Source: Erythrobacter litoralis | GTDB lineage: Bacteria > Pseudomonadota > Alphaproteobacteria > Sphingomonadales > Sphingomonadaceae | NCBI RefSeq assembly: GCF_001719165.1 | Contig: NZ_CP017057.1 | Location: 620,001 to 684,000, forward strand | Length of the DNA: 64,000 nt | Direction of reading: 5' to 3' | Shown: positions 55,663-64,000 of the stretch, piece by piece | Layout of the letters: every line of letters begins with the position of its first letter | Position numbering within the stretch: the stretch's first letter is position 1 | Notes under the pieces: model-generated | Databases searched by the model: none | What the model was told of the DNA's origin: nothing | What the model saw: the letters and a program-made list of their open reading frames with translations, nothing else | Program-made: the position numbers and the translations under genes

Positions 55663-56898
55663 GTGATAGGTTTCGAACTCACCGACGAACAGCGGATGCT
55701 CCAGCAGACCGCGCGCGATTTCGCAGCCTCGCACATCGCTCCTTGCGCTGAGCGTATCCGGCGGGCCGAGGACGGGATCGATCCGTGGCAGGAAGTCCGG
55801 CCCGTATTCCTGCGCGCAGCCGAACTGGGCTTCACCAACCTGCTCATTCCCGAAGAACATGGCGGGGTCGGGGGCAGCGCGCTCGATCACGTGCTGATCA
55901 TGGAAGAGCTCGGTGCGGCGGATCACGGGATCGCGTCGACCTATCTCAACATCTCGGCCACCGCGCCGCTGATCATCCTGCATGGCGGAACCGACGCGCA
56001 GCGCGAGGCCTGGCTGCCGGAAATCGCGGCCGCCGACGATTTCGTGCTCGCCAGCGCCTCGAGCGAACCCGACGTTGCCGGGGCCGACAGCTTCTGCCCT
56101 TCGCCCGATCCGCGCATCGGCCTGAAGAGCACGGCGAGGCGCGAGGGCGACGAATATGTCCTCAACGGCGCCAAGTCCGGATTTTCGACGAATGCGGGGG
56201 CTGCGCGTGGATATTTCGTGATGGCGCGCACCGATCTGTCGAAGCCGGCGCGCGAAAGCACGGCGATGTTCTTCGTGCCGGCGGACACGCCCGGGCTCAA
56301 GGTCGGTCGGCGCACGCGCCTGTCGGGCTGGGAAACCGCGTGTCAGGCCGAGGTCATTCTGGAAGACGTGCGGATCCCCGCCGGCCGTCGCGTCGGAGGG
56401 GAGGGCAGCGACGCCGGAATGATCTTCTTCCGCATCCTGCCCTACCTCGCCTCGGGCTTTGCTGCGACCTTCGTCGGCCTCGCGCGGGCGGCCTTCGATC
56501 TTGCCTTTGCCTATGCGCATGAGCGCGTGAGCTGGGGACAGCCGATCATCGAGCACCAGGCCGTCTCGCTCAAGCTCGCCGACATGGCGGTCGAAATCGA
56601 GGCTGCGCGGCTGATGGTCTGGCGCGCGGCGGCGGCTGCGGACACGGGCGATCCGCGCGCCGGAATGCTTTATGCGCCCGCAGCCAAGACGATGGCCGTC
56701 GACACCGCGATCCGCTGTGCCGAGCGGGCGATGAAGATTCTCGGTTCCTATGGCATCACGCGAGAATATCCGGCCGCCCGGATGCTCAACGACGCCTGGA
56801 TCGGCGACAGCTGCGACGGCACGCGCGACGTGCTGCGTCTCAACATAATCCAGGCCATGCGCATGGCCGCTGCCGGCGGCCCCCCGCCCGGCCATTGA
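55663..56898 (+). CDS. Acyl-CoA dehydrogenase
   Basis: The product is 411 aa from a GTG with AGGAGA 7 nt upstream. N-terminal helical, beta-barrel middle (ASASSEPDVAGADS, GAKSGFSTNAG) and C-terminal helical domains (HERVSWGQPIIEHQAVSLKL) are seen; ILGSYGITREYPAARML and DACDGTRDVL-like residues complete the FAD-binding C-terminus. It oxidises acyl-CoA to enoyl-CoA with FAD. It is homologous to the dehydrogenase at 60172 (same start pattern and ends), probably a paralogue for a related substrate. Confidence 0.92.
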   Translation: MIGFELTDEQRMLQQTARDFAASHIAPCAERIRRAEDGIDPWQEVRPVFLRAAELGFTNLLIPEEHGGVGGSALDHVLIMEELGAADHGIASTYLNISATAPLIILHGGTDAQREAWLPEIAAADDFVLASASSEPDVAGADSFCPSPDPRIGLKSTARREGDEYVLNGAKSGFSTNAGAARGYFVMARTDLSKPARESTAMFFVPADTPGLKVGRRTRLSGWETACQAEVILEDVRIPAGRRVGGEGSDAGMIFFRILPYLASGFAATFVGLARAAFDLAFAYAHERVSWGQPIIEHQAVSLKLADMAVEIEAARLMVWRAAAAADTGDPRAGMLYAPAAKTMAVDTAIRCAERAMKILGSYGITREYPAARMLNDAWIGDSCDGTRDVLRLNIIQAMRMAAAGGPPPGH

Positions 56899-56963
56899 AC
56901 CCCTAGCTGCGCCCGGTCGCCCGATGCTGGGCGATGCGGGGGTCTTTTGAAACGGAGAGTGCG

Positions 56964-57887
56964 ATGATCCTCGTTACCGGACCCAACGGAAATGTCGGCA
57001 CCGAACTCGTGCGGATGCTCGCCGCGCAGGAGACGCTGCCCTACAAGGTCGCCGCGCACACGCCGGAGAAGATCGACCGGCTGTACGGCACGCACGTCCC
57101 GCGCGTGCATTTCAACTTTGCCGACCGCACGACCTGGCCGGCCGCACTGGAAGGCGTGACGAGCGTCTTCCTGCTCTACCCCCTTCCGCATCCGCGCACG
57201 GTCGAGACCTGGATGCTGCCCTTCGTCGAGGCGATGGCGGATGCCGGGGTCGAGCATATCGTCTATGTCTCGGTCCCGACCGCGGGCGACACCAAGGTCG
57301 TGCCGCATTACAAGGTCGAACGCGCGATCGAGGCGAGCGGGGTATCCTATACGCTCCTGCGCGCCGCGTTCTTTTCGCAGAACCTGTGCCGCGACATCAC
57401 CACCCACGCGGTCGATATTGCAAAGTACGACCAGATCTACATTCCCGCTGGCAAGGGCGTCACGAGCTTCATCGATTCACGTGACGTCGCCGAACTTGCG
57501 CTCAAGGTGATGGAATCGCCGGAGGAACACCGGAACCAGGCCTATGTCGTGACCGGGCCGGAAAAGCTCGATTTCTATCAGGTGGCCGATATCTTCACCG
57601 AGGTTCTCGGCCGCAAGATCACCTATGCAAATCCGTGGATCCCGCAGTTCTGGCTCCGCGTCGGCCCGCGCGTCACCTGGGACACGCTGCTGTTCATGAC
57701 GATCGTCTATGCGCTGACCCGCTATGGGAAGAACGCGCCGATGACGGACACCTTGCCCCGGCTGCTCGGCCGGCCCGCGCGGACGATGCGTGATTTCGTG
57801 GAGGATTACCGCGATCGTTTCACGGGGGAGGCCGCAACGCGATCGCAAAAGGTCGCGACGCCCGGGGTCATGAAGAAGGTTTCGTAA
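56964..57887 (+). CDS. NmrA-like NAD(P)-binding Rossmann protein
   Basis: The product is 307 aa. ILVTGPNGNVGTELVRML is the nucleotide-binding start (GxxGxxG), followed by LEGVTSVFLLYPLP, HYKVERAIEASGVSYTLLRA and IDSRDVAELAL, matching NmrA/HSCARG-like atypical short-chain dehydrogenases. Such proteins may sense NADPH or reduce quinone-like compounds; the role here is not known. GGAG lies 6 nt before the ATG at 56964. Confidence 0.85.
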   Translation: MILVTGPNGNVGTELVRMLAAQETLPYKVAAHTPEKIDRLYGTHVPRVHFNFADRTTWPAALEGVTSVFLLYPLPHPRTVETWMLPFVEAMADAGVEHIVYVSVPTAGDTKVVPHYKVERAIEASGVSYTLLRAAFFSQNLCRDITTHAVDIAKYDQIYIPAGKGVTSFIDSRDVAELALKVMESPEEHRNQAYVVTGPEKLDFYQVADIFTEVLGRKITYANPWIPQFWLRVGPRVTWDTLLFMTIVYALTRYGKNAPMTDTLPRLLGRPARTMRDFVEDYRDRFTGEAATRSQKVATPGVMKKVS

Positions 57888-57924
57888 AGGAGCAGGGCGT
57901 CCGCGGCGCGGGCGTCCGCCCTCT

Positions 57925-58416
57925 TCAGGCAAGCCCCGTGAGCCAGCGATACGACCCGTCGGCGCGGCTGCGTTCGCCCTTTTCGAGCTCGGCATTGCCC
58001 TTGAACCAGGAATCGTCGACCGGGCGCTCCGCACCCCAGTCCATCAATTCACCGTGCTCTGCCAGCCGCCATTCCCCGCCGCGCTGCTCGGCGCGGCCGA
58101 TATAGCGGCCCATGACTTCGAGTTCGGTGCCTTTGTCCGCCTGCCAGTGCCATGCGCGCACATAGGCCTCGTAGCCGATGCTATCGCCGTCATCGGCCAT
58201 CAGCATGTTGCCGATGTCATGACGCGTTGCCGCGAACATGCTCATGAAGCCGATCGCCACCTCGACGAATCCTGCCGTATTGCCATCGTAGATCGTCCCC
58301 AGCGTAACCCGCGCATCGGGCCAGAACGCTCCCCTGATGAGATCCGGATCGAGCCGGTCCGCACCGCGAGCGTAACGATACAGCGCCTGGCGCACGCTTT
58401 CCTGTGCGAGTGTCAT
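57925..58416 (-). CDS. SnoaL/NTF2-like (SnoaL_4) domain protein
   Basis: The product is 163 aa. RYARGADRLDPDLIRGAFWP begins a cone-shaped NTF2-like fold with ATRHDIGNML and VMGRYIGRAEQRGGEWR; this subgroup includes bile-acid and aromatic dehydratase-like proteins and small ring-hydroxylating-dioxygenase-like subunits. A catalytic His/Asp pair is plausible but not proven. Its start overlaps the stop of the CoA ligase gene by ATGA, so it works in the same pathway. Confidence 0.8.
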   Translation of the reverse strand: MTLAQESVRQALYRYARGADRLDPDLIRGAFWPDARVTLGTIYDGNTAGFVEVAIGFMSMFAATRHDIGNMLMADDGDSIGYEAYVRAWHWQADKGTELEVMGRYIGRAEQRGGEWRLAEHGELMDWGAERPVDDSWFKGNAELEKGERSRADGSYRWLTGLA

Positions 58417-60023
58417 GACACTTCCTTTTCCCTGAGGCGATAGCGCTGGACCTTGCCGGTCAGCGTCTTGGGCAGTTCGGGCACGAATTCGACCGCGCGC
58501 GGATACTTGTAGGGCGCGATGGTCGCCTTGACGTGGTCCTGCAGCGCCTTCGCAAGGCCGGCATCGCCTTCGCCGCAGGTGCAGACCACGAATGCCTTCA
58601 CGATCATTCCCCGGTCGGGATCGGGCGTGCCGACGACCGCGCATTCGGCGACAGCTTCGTGGGTGAGGAGCGCGTTCTCGACCTCGGGTGCGGCGATGTT
58701 GTAGCCGGAGGACACGATGATATCGTCCGAGCGCGAGACGTAGTGGAAATAGCCCGCCGCATCGACGCGGTAGGTGTCGCCGGTGACATTCCAGCCATCG
58801 ACGACGTAATTCGCCTGGCGCGCATCGTCGAGATAACGGCACCCGGTCGGGCCGCGCACCGCGAGGCGGCCTTCGCCCTCGCTCAGCGGATTGTCGTTTT
58901 CGTCGAGCACGCAGGCCTCGTAGCCCGGAACCACCTTGCCCGTCGCGCCGTGGCGGATGTCGTCGCCCGCCGCCGAGATGAAGATGTGCATCATCTCGGT
59001 CGCGCCGATCCCATTGACGAGCCGGTGGCCCGTCGCTTTTTCCCACGCTTCGAAGATCGCGGGCGGCAGGTGCTCGCCCGCCGAAACGCAGGTCCGCAAC
59101 GAAGCGATGTCGGCACCTGCGAGATGTGGCAGCATCGCCTTGTAGGCGGTCGGCGCGGTGAACAGCATGTCGACCTTGTGCCGGGCGATGGCGGCGAGAA
59201 GGTTGGGCGGGCTCCCGGCTTCCAGCGTCACCGAGGTGCCGAGGAACCGGAACGGGAACAGCACCAGCGCGCCGAGCCCGAAGGTGAAGGCGACCGGCGG
59301 CGAGCCGCACCATCTCAGGCCCGGTTCGGGCTTGAGGATATGGCGGGCATAGGTGTCTGCGGGTGCGAGCAGGGCACGGTGATCGTGAACGCAGCCCTTG
59401 GGCATGCCCGTGGTCCCCGATGTGAAGGCGATGAGCGCCGGGGCATCGCCCGGTCCGATATGGGGAGTGAAATCGCCGCTTCCCTCCGCGACCAGCGTTT
59501 CGAGCGCGCCGGTCCCGGCATCGCCGTCGAAGGTCGCGGTCCAGCGCAGGCCGTCCGCGGCATCGGCGGCCTGTCGCCAGTCCTGCAGGGTCCGGCTGTC
59601 GACCAGCGCATGGCTCACCCGCGCTTTCGCAAGGATCGGGGCGAGTTCGCCCGCGCGCAGCATCGGCATGGTCGTCACCGCGACTCCGCCCGCCTTCAGC
59701 ACCGCGAACCAGCAGGCAATCAGCGTGTAGCTGTTCGGCCCGCGCAGCAGCACACGGTTGCCGGGCACGAGCTTGCCGTCCTCGACCAGCAGGCGGGCGA
59801 TCCGGTCCGACAATTGCTTGAGCTCGCAATAGGTCCACTCGCCCGCGTCGTTGACGACCGCGATCCTGTCACCCTCGCCCTTGGCACAGGCCCCGTCGAG
59901 CAGATCGACCGCGGCATTGAAGCGGTCGGGATATTCGAGTTCGGGCCGGTCGAACAGGAATCGCGGCCACTGGCTCGCATCGGGCAGTCGTTCGCTGACG
60001 AAAGAGTCGGTTTTGTGCTCCAC
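58413..60023 (-). CDS. 2-aminobenzoate/benzoate-type acyl-CoA ligase
   Basis: The product is 536 aa from the GTG at 60023, the length of the aryl-CoA ligase family. The AMP-binding motifs are FTSGTTGMPKG (about 198-208), VNGIGATEMMH, GWNVTGDTYRVDAAG and the C-terminal APYKYPRAVEFVPELPKT with TLTGKVQRYRLR containing the catalytic Lys. It activates a carboxylic acid with ATP and CoA. The closest recalled group is 2-aminobenzoate-CoA/benzoate-CoA ligase, but a different aromatic or aliphatic acid is possible. No clear Shine-Dalgarno precedes the start. Confidence 0.8.
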   Translation of the reverse strand: MEHKTDSFVSERLPDASQWPRFLFDRPELEYPDRFNAAVDLLDGACAKGEGDRIAVVNDAGEWTYCELKQLSDRIARLLVEDGKLVPGNRVLLRGPNSYTLIACWFAVLKAGGVAVTTMPMLRAGELAPILAKARVSHALVDSRTLQDWRQAADAADGLRWTATFDGDAGTGALETLVAEGSGDFTPHIGPGDAPALIAFTSGTTGMPKGCVHDHRALLAPADTYARHILKPEPGLRWCGSPPVAFTFGLGALVLFPFRFLGTSVTLEAGSPPNLLAAIARHKVDMLFTAPTAYKAMLPHLAGADIASLRTCVSAGEHLPPAIFEAWEKATGHRLVNGIGATEMMHIFISAAGDDIRHGATGKVVPGYEACVLDENDNPLSEGEGRLAVRGPTGCRYLDDARQANYVVDGWNVTGDTYRVDAAGYFHYVSRSDDIIVSSGYNIAAPEVENALLTHEAVAECAVVGTPDPDRGMIVKAFVVCTCGEGDAGLAKALQDHVKATIAPYKYPRAVEFVPELPKTLTGKVQRYRLREKEVS

Positions 60024-60171
60024 GATTGCAAGCGTAGTGGGGCGGGGCGAGGGGCGAGGAATGAAAAAGGTGTCCGGGGCTCCAAACCAATTCTTATGGG
60101 CAGCGCCGCCGAAATGCGCTTGGCCCTCACGCCCCGAGGCCGCACCATCGCCGCCAGCAGGAGGATCCGCG

Positions 60172-61374
60172 ATGATCGGCTTTACCCCGACCGACGAACA
60201 GGAACAGCTCAGGAATACCGCGCGCGGCTTTGCCGATCGCCACATTCGCCCGCTGGTGGAGCGGATCAAGCAAGAGGGTGCGCCGGACGATCCCTGGCCG
60301 CATGTGAAGCCGATCTTCGAGGAAGGCGCCGCGCTCGGCTTCACCAAGATGTTCGTGCCCGAGGAAATGGGCGGCCTGGGCGGCTCGTGCCTCGATGCGG
60401 TGCTGGTGCTGGAGGAACTCGGCGCCGCCGATGTCGGCATCGCGGGCGACTATTTCGCGCTCACCGCCTGCATGCCGCTTATGGCGGCGCGCGCGGGCGG
60501 CGCGTCGGGCGAGGCATTCGTGAAGCGCTTTGCCGAGACCCCGGCAATGGTGCTCGCAGGGGCGCAGTCGGAACCGGACGTCGCGGGATCGGAACTGATG
60601 ATGGCAGGCCCCGATGCCGCCTTCGGACCGAAGCTGTCTGCACGCGAGACCGACGCAGGCTGGGTCCTGTCAGGGCGCAAGTCGGCCTTCATCACCAATG
60701 CGGGCGCGGCCGATGCCTATTTCATCCTTGCCCGGACCGATCCCGAACAGCCGGTGTTCTCGGGCCTGTCGATCTTCCACGTCCCCGCCGGCACGCCCGG
60801 CCTCGAGGTCGGGCGCAAGACCAAGCTGATCGGCTGGCCGCTGACCAATCATGCCGAACTGGTGCTCGACGATGTGAAGCTCCCCGCCGACGCACTGATC
60901 GGCCAGCGCGGCGGGGCAGCGATGACTTTCGCACAGGTCCCAGAAATGCCGATCTGCCTTGCCGCCTGCTTCGTCGGTCTCGCCCGCGCGGCGTTCGATC
61001 ATGCCAGGGCCTATGCCGCCGATCGCAAGTCGACCGGGCGCCCGATCATGCAGCACCAGGCGGTCGCGCTGAAGCTGGCCGAAATGGGCATCAACATCGA
61101 GACCGCCCGGCTTCACGTCTGGCAGGCCGCCGCCGCCTGCGCGGGCGATCCGATGCGCGCGGGCATGCTGCTCGCCCCGATGGCCAAGGCGACCGCGGTC
61201 GACATGGCGATCCGCAATGCCGAACTCGCAGTGCAGGTGCTGGGCGGCTACGGCATCACCAGTGAATACGATGCCGGACGCTATCTCAACGATGCGTGGA
61301 TCGGCTGGTCGTGCGATTTCACCCGTGACGTGCTCTATCTGGGCATCGCGCAGGCGCTCACCGCCGATGGGTGA
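60172..61374 (+). CDS. Acyl-CoA dehydrogenase
   Basis: The product is 400 aa; AGGAGGA lies 7 nt before the ATG. ACAD domains in order: N-terminal helices with PEEMGGLGGSCLDAVLVLEEL, middle domain AGAQSEPDVAGSE and SGRKSAFITNAG, C-terminal helices with GRPIMQHQAVALKLAEM and LGGYGITSEYDAGRYL. It oxidises an acyl-CoA; it is paralogous to the enzyme at 55663. It is divergent from the CoA ligase and convergent with the LysR regulator, so these genes likely act in one catabolic route. Confidence 0.92.
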   Translation: MIGFTPTDEQEQLRNTARGFADRHIRPLVERIKQEGAPDDPWPHVKPIFEEGAALGFTKMFVPEEMGGLGGSCLDAVLVLEELGAADVGIAGDYFALTACMPLMAARAGGASGEAFVKRFAETPAMVLAGAQSEPDVAGSELMMAGPDAAFGPKLSARETDAGWVLSGRKSAFITNAGAADAYFILARTDPEQPVFSGLSIFHVPAGTPGLEVGRKTKLIGWPLTNHAELVLDDVKLPADALIGQRGGAAMTFAQVPEMPICLAACFVGLARAAFDHARAYAADRKSTGRPIMQHQAVALKLAEMGINIETARLHVWQAAAACAGDPMRAGMLLAPMAKATAVDMAIRNAELAVQVLGGYGITSEYDAGRYLNDAWIGWSCDFTRDVLYLGIAQALTADG

Positions 61375-61381
61375 GGCGCTG

Positions 61382-62281
61382 TCAGCCGGTGAAGTCCGCA
61401 CCGATGCTGCGCAGGACCTGGACCACTTCGCAGATCGAGGCATCGAGCAGGGCGCGCTCGCGCAGGGTCATCGTGATTTCCGGCTCAAGCGTCTCCATTT
61501 CCACGTCGAGAGTGACCAGACCTTCGTCGTTTTCGAGATCGAGCAGCTGGCGCGGCAGAAAGGAGATGTGGTCGGAAGACCGGATCAGAGCCTCGAGATA
61601 GCCCGCCGAATTGGAGACGACCTGCGCCTTCGGCGGATCAAGGGCGCGCTCGAGGAAGAGGTCATCGAGCGACTGGCGCCATTTCTGCGAGGCGGGCGGC
61701 AGCGCCCAGGGGTAGTTCAGCAGTTCGCTGCGCAGCACCGGCCTGCCCGCAAGCGGGTGGCCCGCCCGCGCCACGACTTCGAGCCGGTCGACGAGCACGG
61801 TTTCGGTGATGAACATGGGATCGGCGATCGGCGGCCAGGATCCGATCATGAGGTCGAGTTCCCCCCGGCGCAGGCGCGGGAGGAGGTCGTCGACCAGCCC
61901 TTCGATCACGGTCAGCGCGATGTCGGGCTGGAGCTTGTGCAGGGTGCGGGTCGCAACCGGCAGGATGTTGCGCGCGACCGAGGGTCCGATCCCGACGGTG
62001 ACGTGCCCCTGCGCCTTGCCCTTGAGGCTCTGGATCTGCGCTTCTGCATTGCGGAACTGGACCTCGATCGACTTGGCATGCCGGGCGAGGGCGTTGCCGA
62101 ACACGGTCGGAACCACGCCCATCGGGGTGCGGTCGAACAGGCGCACGCCCAGTTCGTCCTCGAGCTGGCGGATGCTCTTGGAAAGGGCGGGCTGGGTCAG
62201 CAGCAATTTCTCGCAGGCGCGACCGATCGAGCCGAGTTCGTAGACCGCCAGGAAGTGACGCAATCGGCGGGATTCCAGCAT
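61382..62281 (-). CDS. LysR-type transcriptional regulator
   Basis: The product is 299 aa from the ATG at 62281 (AAGGA 8 nt upstream). LRHFLAVYELGSIGRACEKL and LTQPALSKSIRQLEDELGVR form the N-terminal winged helix; a LysR substrate-binding domain covers about 90-295. It probably senses a pathway intermediate and regulates the flanking genes; it is divergent from the FAH-family gene, whose start is 48 bp away, so that gene is the likely target. Confidence 0.9.
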   Translation of the reverse strand: MLESRRLRHFLAVYELGSIGRACEKLLLTQPALSKSIRQLEDELGVRLFDRTPMGVVPTVFGNALARHAKSIEVQFRNAEAQIQSLKGKAQGHVTVGIGPSVARNILPVATRTLHKLQPDIALTVIEGLVDDLLPRLRRGELDLMIGSWPPIADPMFITETVLVDRLEVVARAGHPLAGRPVLRSELLNYPWALPPASQKWRQSLDDLFLERALDPPKAQVVSNSAGYLEALIRSSDHISFLPRQLLDLENDEGLVTLDVEMETLEPEITMTLRERALLDASICEVVQVLRSIGADFTG

Positions 62282-62328
62282 CAGCGGTTCCTTTCGCGGT
62301 GGCAGGGCGAAAAGCGTAGGGGCGCCCC

Positions 62329-63165
62329 ATGCGCGTAGCAAGAGTGGCAAGAGCGGGCGGCTGCGAACTCGCTTTGGTCGATCCCGAGGCGGGGACGTGG
62401 CGCCGCACCGGGATTCCGGGCGGCGGCGACTGGCCTTTCGCCAGTCTCGCCGACCGTCCCGGCGAAAGCTTCGGCGCCGCGGAGGAAATCGAGTGGGAGC
62501 GCCTGCTGCCTCCCGTCAGTGCGCGCACGATCGTCGGCGTCGGGCTCAACTACCGCGCCCACGCCGCCGAACAGGGCCGCGCGCTGCCGCCCGAACCCCG
62601 CCTGTTCCTCAAGAATGTGCGCAGCATCGCTGCGCCTTTCAGTGACCTGCCGGTACATCCCGCATCGGTCCGTCTCGACTATGAAGCCGAACTCGGCATC
62701 GTCATCGGACAAGAGGTGTTCGATCCATCGCGAGCCGAGGCTGAAGCCGCCATCGCGGGATGGGTTATCGTGCAGGACTACACGCTGCGCGACCTCGTCC
62801 GGCCGGAGACGCTGCCGCTTGCCAAGGGCGGGCCGGGCATGGCTCCGCTCGGGCCGTGGTTCACCTCGATCGAGGCGATCTCGGTCAGCCAGGCGCGCGA
62901 TCTCGCGGTGCGCTGCCGGGTCAATGGCGAACTGCGACAGGATGCGAGCACTGCCGACATGCATTTCTCCCCGGTCGAACTCGTCCATCATGCCGCCCGT
63001 TTCATGCCGCTGGGGCCGGGCGACGTAATCGCGACCGGTTCGCCCGGCGGATCGGGGGTGGGCATGACGCCTCCGCGCTGGCTCACCCGCGGAGACGTGG
63101 TCGAGACCGAAATCACCGGGCTGGGTCGCCTGCGCCAGCAGGTGACCGGACCGGTGAGGGGATAG
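62329..63165 (+). CDS. Fumarylacetoacetate hydrolase family protein
   Basis: The product is 278 aa. The FAH fold is seen: GVGLNYRAHAAEQG, the metal-binding DYEAELGIVIGQEV (Glu ligands), a WVIVQDYTLRDLV loop, KGGPGMAPLGPWFT, and IATGSPGGSGVGM near the end. Family members cleave C-C bonds of diketo acids or decarboxylate/hydrate oxo-acids in aromatic catabolism. The exact reaction is not predictable. It is divergent from the LysR gene. Confidence 0.88.
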   Translation: MRVARVARAGGCELALVDPEAGTWRRTGIPGGGDWPFASLADRPGESFGAAEEIEWERLLPPVSARTIVGVGLNYRAHAAEQGRALPPEPRLFLKNVRSIAAPFSDLPVHPASVRLDYEAELGIVIGQEVFDPSRAEAEAAIAGWVIVQDYTLRDLVRPETLPLAKGGPGMAPLGPWFTSIEAISVSQARDLAVRCRVNGELRQDASTADMHFSPVELVHHAARFMPLGPGDVIATGSPGGSGVGMTPPRWLTRGDVVETEITGLGRLRQQVTGPVRG

Positions 63166-63192
63166 CCGGGCGCCCAACCTCATCCGGTGGCC

Positions 63193-64000
63193 TCATCCGG
63201 CTCCCTCGATGTCCAGCACCAGCTTGCCGCGCCGTCCGCCCTCGTCGAGCAGGCGGTGCGCTTCGGCGACCTCGGTGAGCGGCAGGCGCTTCTCGAGGTT
63301 GACCTTGATCTTGCCCTGCTCGATCAGGGGACGCAGTTCGTCGAGGATCTGCGGCTGGGCGGAGAATGCGACCTCGCGCGTGACGACGCCATATTCCTCC
63401 ATCATCCGCTGGCGAGCCTCCAGTTCGACCTGGTCGCCGCGCAGGACGATCAGCAATTGCCCGCCGCGCCTGATCACCTTGTAGCTTTCGAGCGCGGTCT
63501 CCCCGCCGATGCAGTTGAGCACGACGTCGAGATCCGAGACCGCCTCGGACATGGCCTGCGTGGCGTAGTCGATGACAAGGTCCGCCCCGAGGCTCTCGAC
63601 GAAGGCGCGATTGGCAGCCGAGCACGTCGCTGCGACCCACGCGCCGCGCGCCTTGGCGATCTGCACTGCGAAGGCCCCGACCCCGCCCGACGCGGCCTGG
63701 ATGAGCACCCGGCTGCCCGGACCTATCCCGGCCATGTCGACAAGCCCGTACCAGGCGGTACAGGCAGCCATCGGCACTGCCGCTGCTTCCGCGAAATCGA
63801 GATTCGCAGGCATCCGCCGCACGAGATAGCTGGGCGCTGCGACATAGCCCGCATAGCTGCCCTGGCGCATCGGATCGACGAGGCCGTAGACCCGGTCGCC
63901 GACTTCCAGTTCGGACACGTCGAAGCCCTTGCGCACGACCACGCCCGCAAGGTCTGTCCCGAGGACATGGGGCAGGGGCAGCGGGAACAGGCCCGCCAGC
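63193..64000 (-). CDS. Quinone oxidoreductase-type (MDR) dehydrogenase, 5' end outside window
   Basis: The frame is open to the right edge (LPHVLGTDLAGVV...), so the N-terminus lies outside. The visible 268 residues cover the catalytic-domain end and the Rossmann domain: VLIQAASGGVGAFAVQIAKA as the nucleotide loop (GGVG), GADLVIDYA, DVVLNCIGGETALES and a HRLLDEGGRRGKLVLDI ending. NADP-dependent, zinc-free MDR enzymes of this kind reduce quinones or enoyl compounds. It is convergent with the FAH gene, 27 bp apart. Confidence 0.85.
   Translation of the reverse strand, partial: LAGLFPLPLPHVLGTDLAGVVVRKGFDVSELEVGDRVYGLVDPMRQGSYAGYVAAPSYLVRRMPANLDFAEAAAVPMAACTAWYGLVDMAGIGPGSRVLIQAASGGVGAFAVQIAKARGAWVAATCSAANRAFVESLGADLVIDYATQAMSEAVSDLDVVLNCIGGETALESYKVIRRGGQLLIVLRGDQVELEARQRMMEEYGVVTREVAFSAQPQILDELRPLIEQGKIKVNLEKRLPLTEVAEAHRLLDEGGRRGKLVLDIEGAG

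Noticed and set aside
58533..61265. 910-residue open frame on the plus strand
   Set aside because: It runs antisense to the CoA ligase and over the start of the next gene in another frame; no domain pattern is seen.

Overview
The window reads as chromosomal DNA of a high-GC alphaproteobacterium of the Sphingomonadales, most likely an Erythrobacteraceae-type marine or freshwater strain. This rests on gene content: a PhyR general-stress regulator beside an HWE histidine kinase, phasin plus class I PHA synthase, LptF/LptG, two large TonB-dependent receptors carrying the IIVTAQ plug motif, several acyl-CoA dehydrogenases, and ClpS. Species cannot be assigned from the sequence alone.

Layout. 1-18.2 kb is ordinary chromosome: HWE kinase (cut by the left edge) convergent with phyR; a GNAT-fold protein; a membrane fatty-acid desaturase; a small lipoprotein; the operon lptF-lptG-GNAT; DUF427 and clpS; phasin and phaC; an alaC-type aminotransferase; a tight five-gene run (HTH-TM protein, small helical protein, membrane protein, RadC-type JAMM protein, winged-helix protein); a crotonase; a thioesterase. 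tRNA-Cys(GCA) and tRNA-Thr(CGT) follow at 18.2-18.4 kb.

About 18.4-39.1 kb looks like a genomic island next to tRNA-Thr. It starts with a serine recombinase with DUF2924 and DUF3489 partners. The DUF3489 gene is split by an IS21-family element (20747-23364) with a 7-bp target duplication, and the uninterrupted gene can be rebuilt exactly. Then come two antiphage-type modules: (i) a Hachiman-like nuclease/helicase pair followed by a GGCT-like protein (23.9-28.5 kb); (ii) vsr, divergent C5-cytosine methyltransferase, GHKL (MORC/MutL-like) ATPase, DUF4420 PD-(D/E)XK protein and Z1-domain ATPase (28.6-36.1 kb). Module ii is bracketed by an exact 14-bp direct repeat. An unknown 171-aa gene, a DUF5681 protein and a ParB-methyltransferase fusion close the island.

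39.1-64 kb returns to high-GC chromosome: a multi-TM protein divergent from an HTH-TM-TPR regulator; ktrB-ktrA potassium uptake; a YtcJ-type lipoprotein amidohydrolase divergent from a Crp/Fnr regulator; two TonB-dependent receptors around a DUF2141 protein; cytochrome b561; and a catabolic cluster (two acyl-CoA dehydrogenases, NmrA-like protein, SnoaL-like protein, 2-aminobenzoate/benzoate-type CoA ligase, LysR regulator, FAH-family hydrolase, quinone-oxidoreductase-type dehydrogenase cut by the right edge). The last cluster suggests activation and breakdown of an aromatic or other carboxylic acid.

The best candidates for new biology are the third gene of the Hachiman-like operon, the repeat-bounded GHKL-Z1 modification cassette, a possible stress-controlled sRNA beside phyR, and the RadC/winged-helix cluster.
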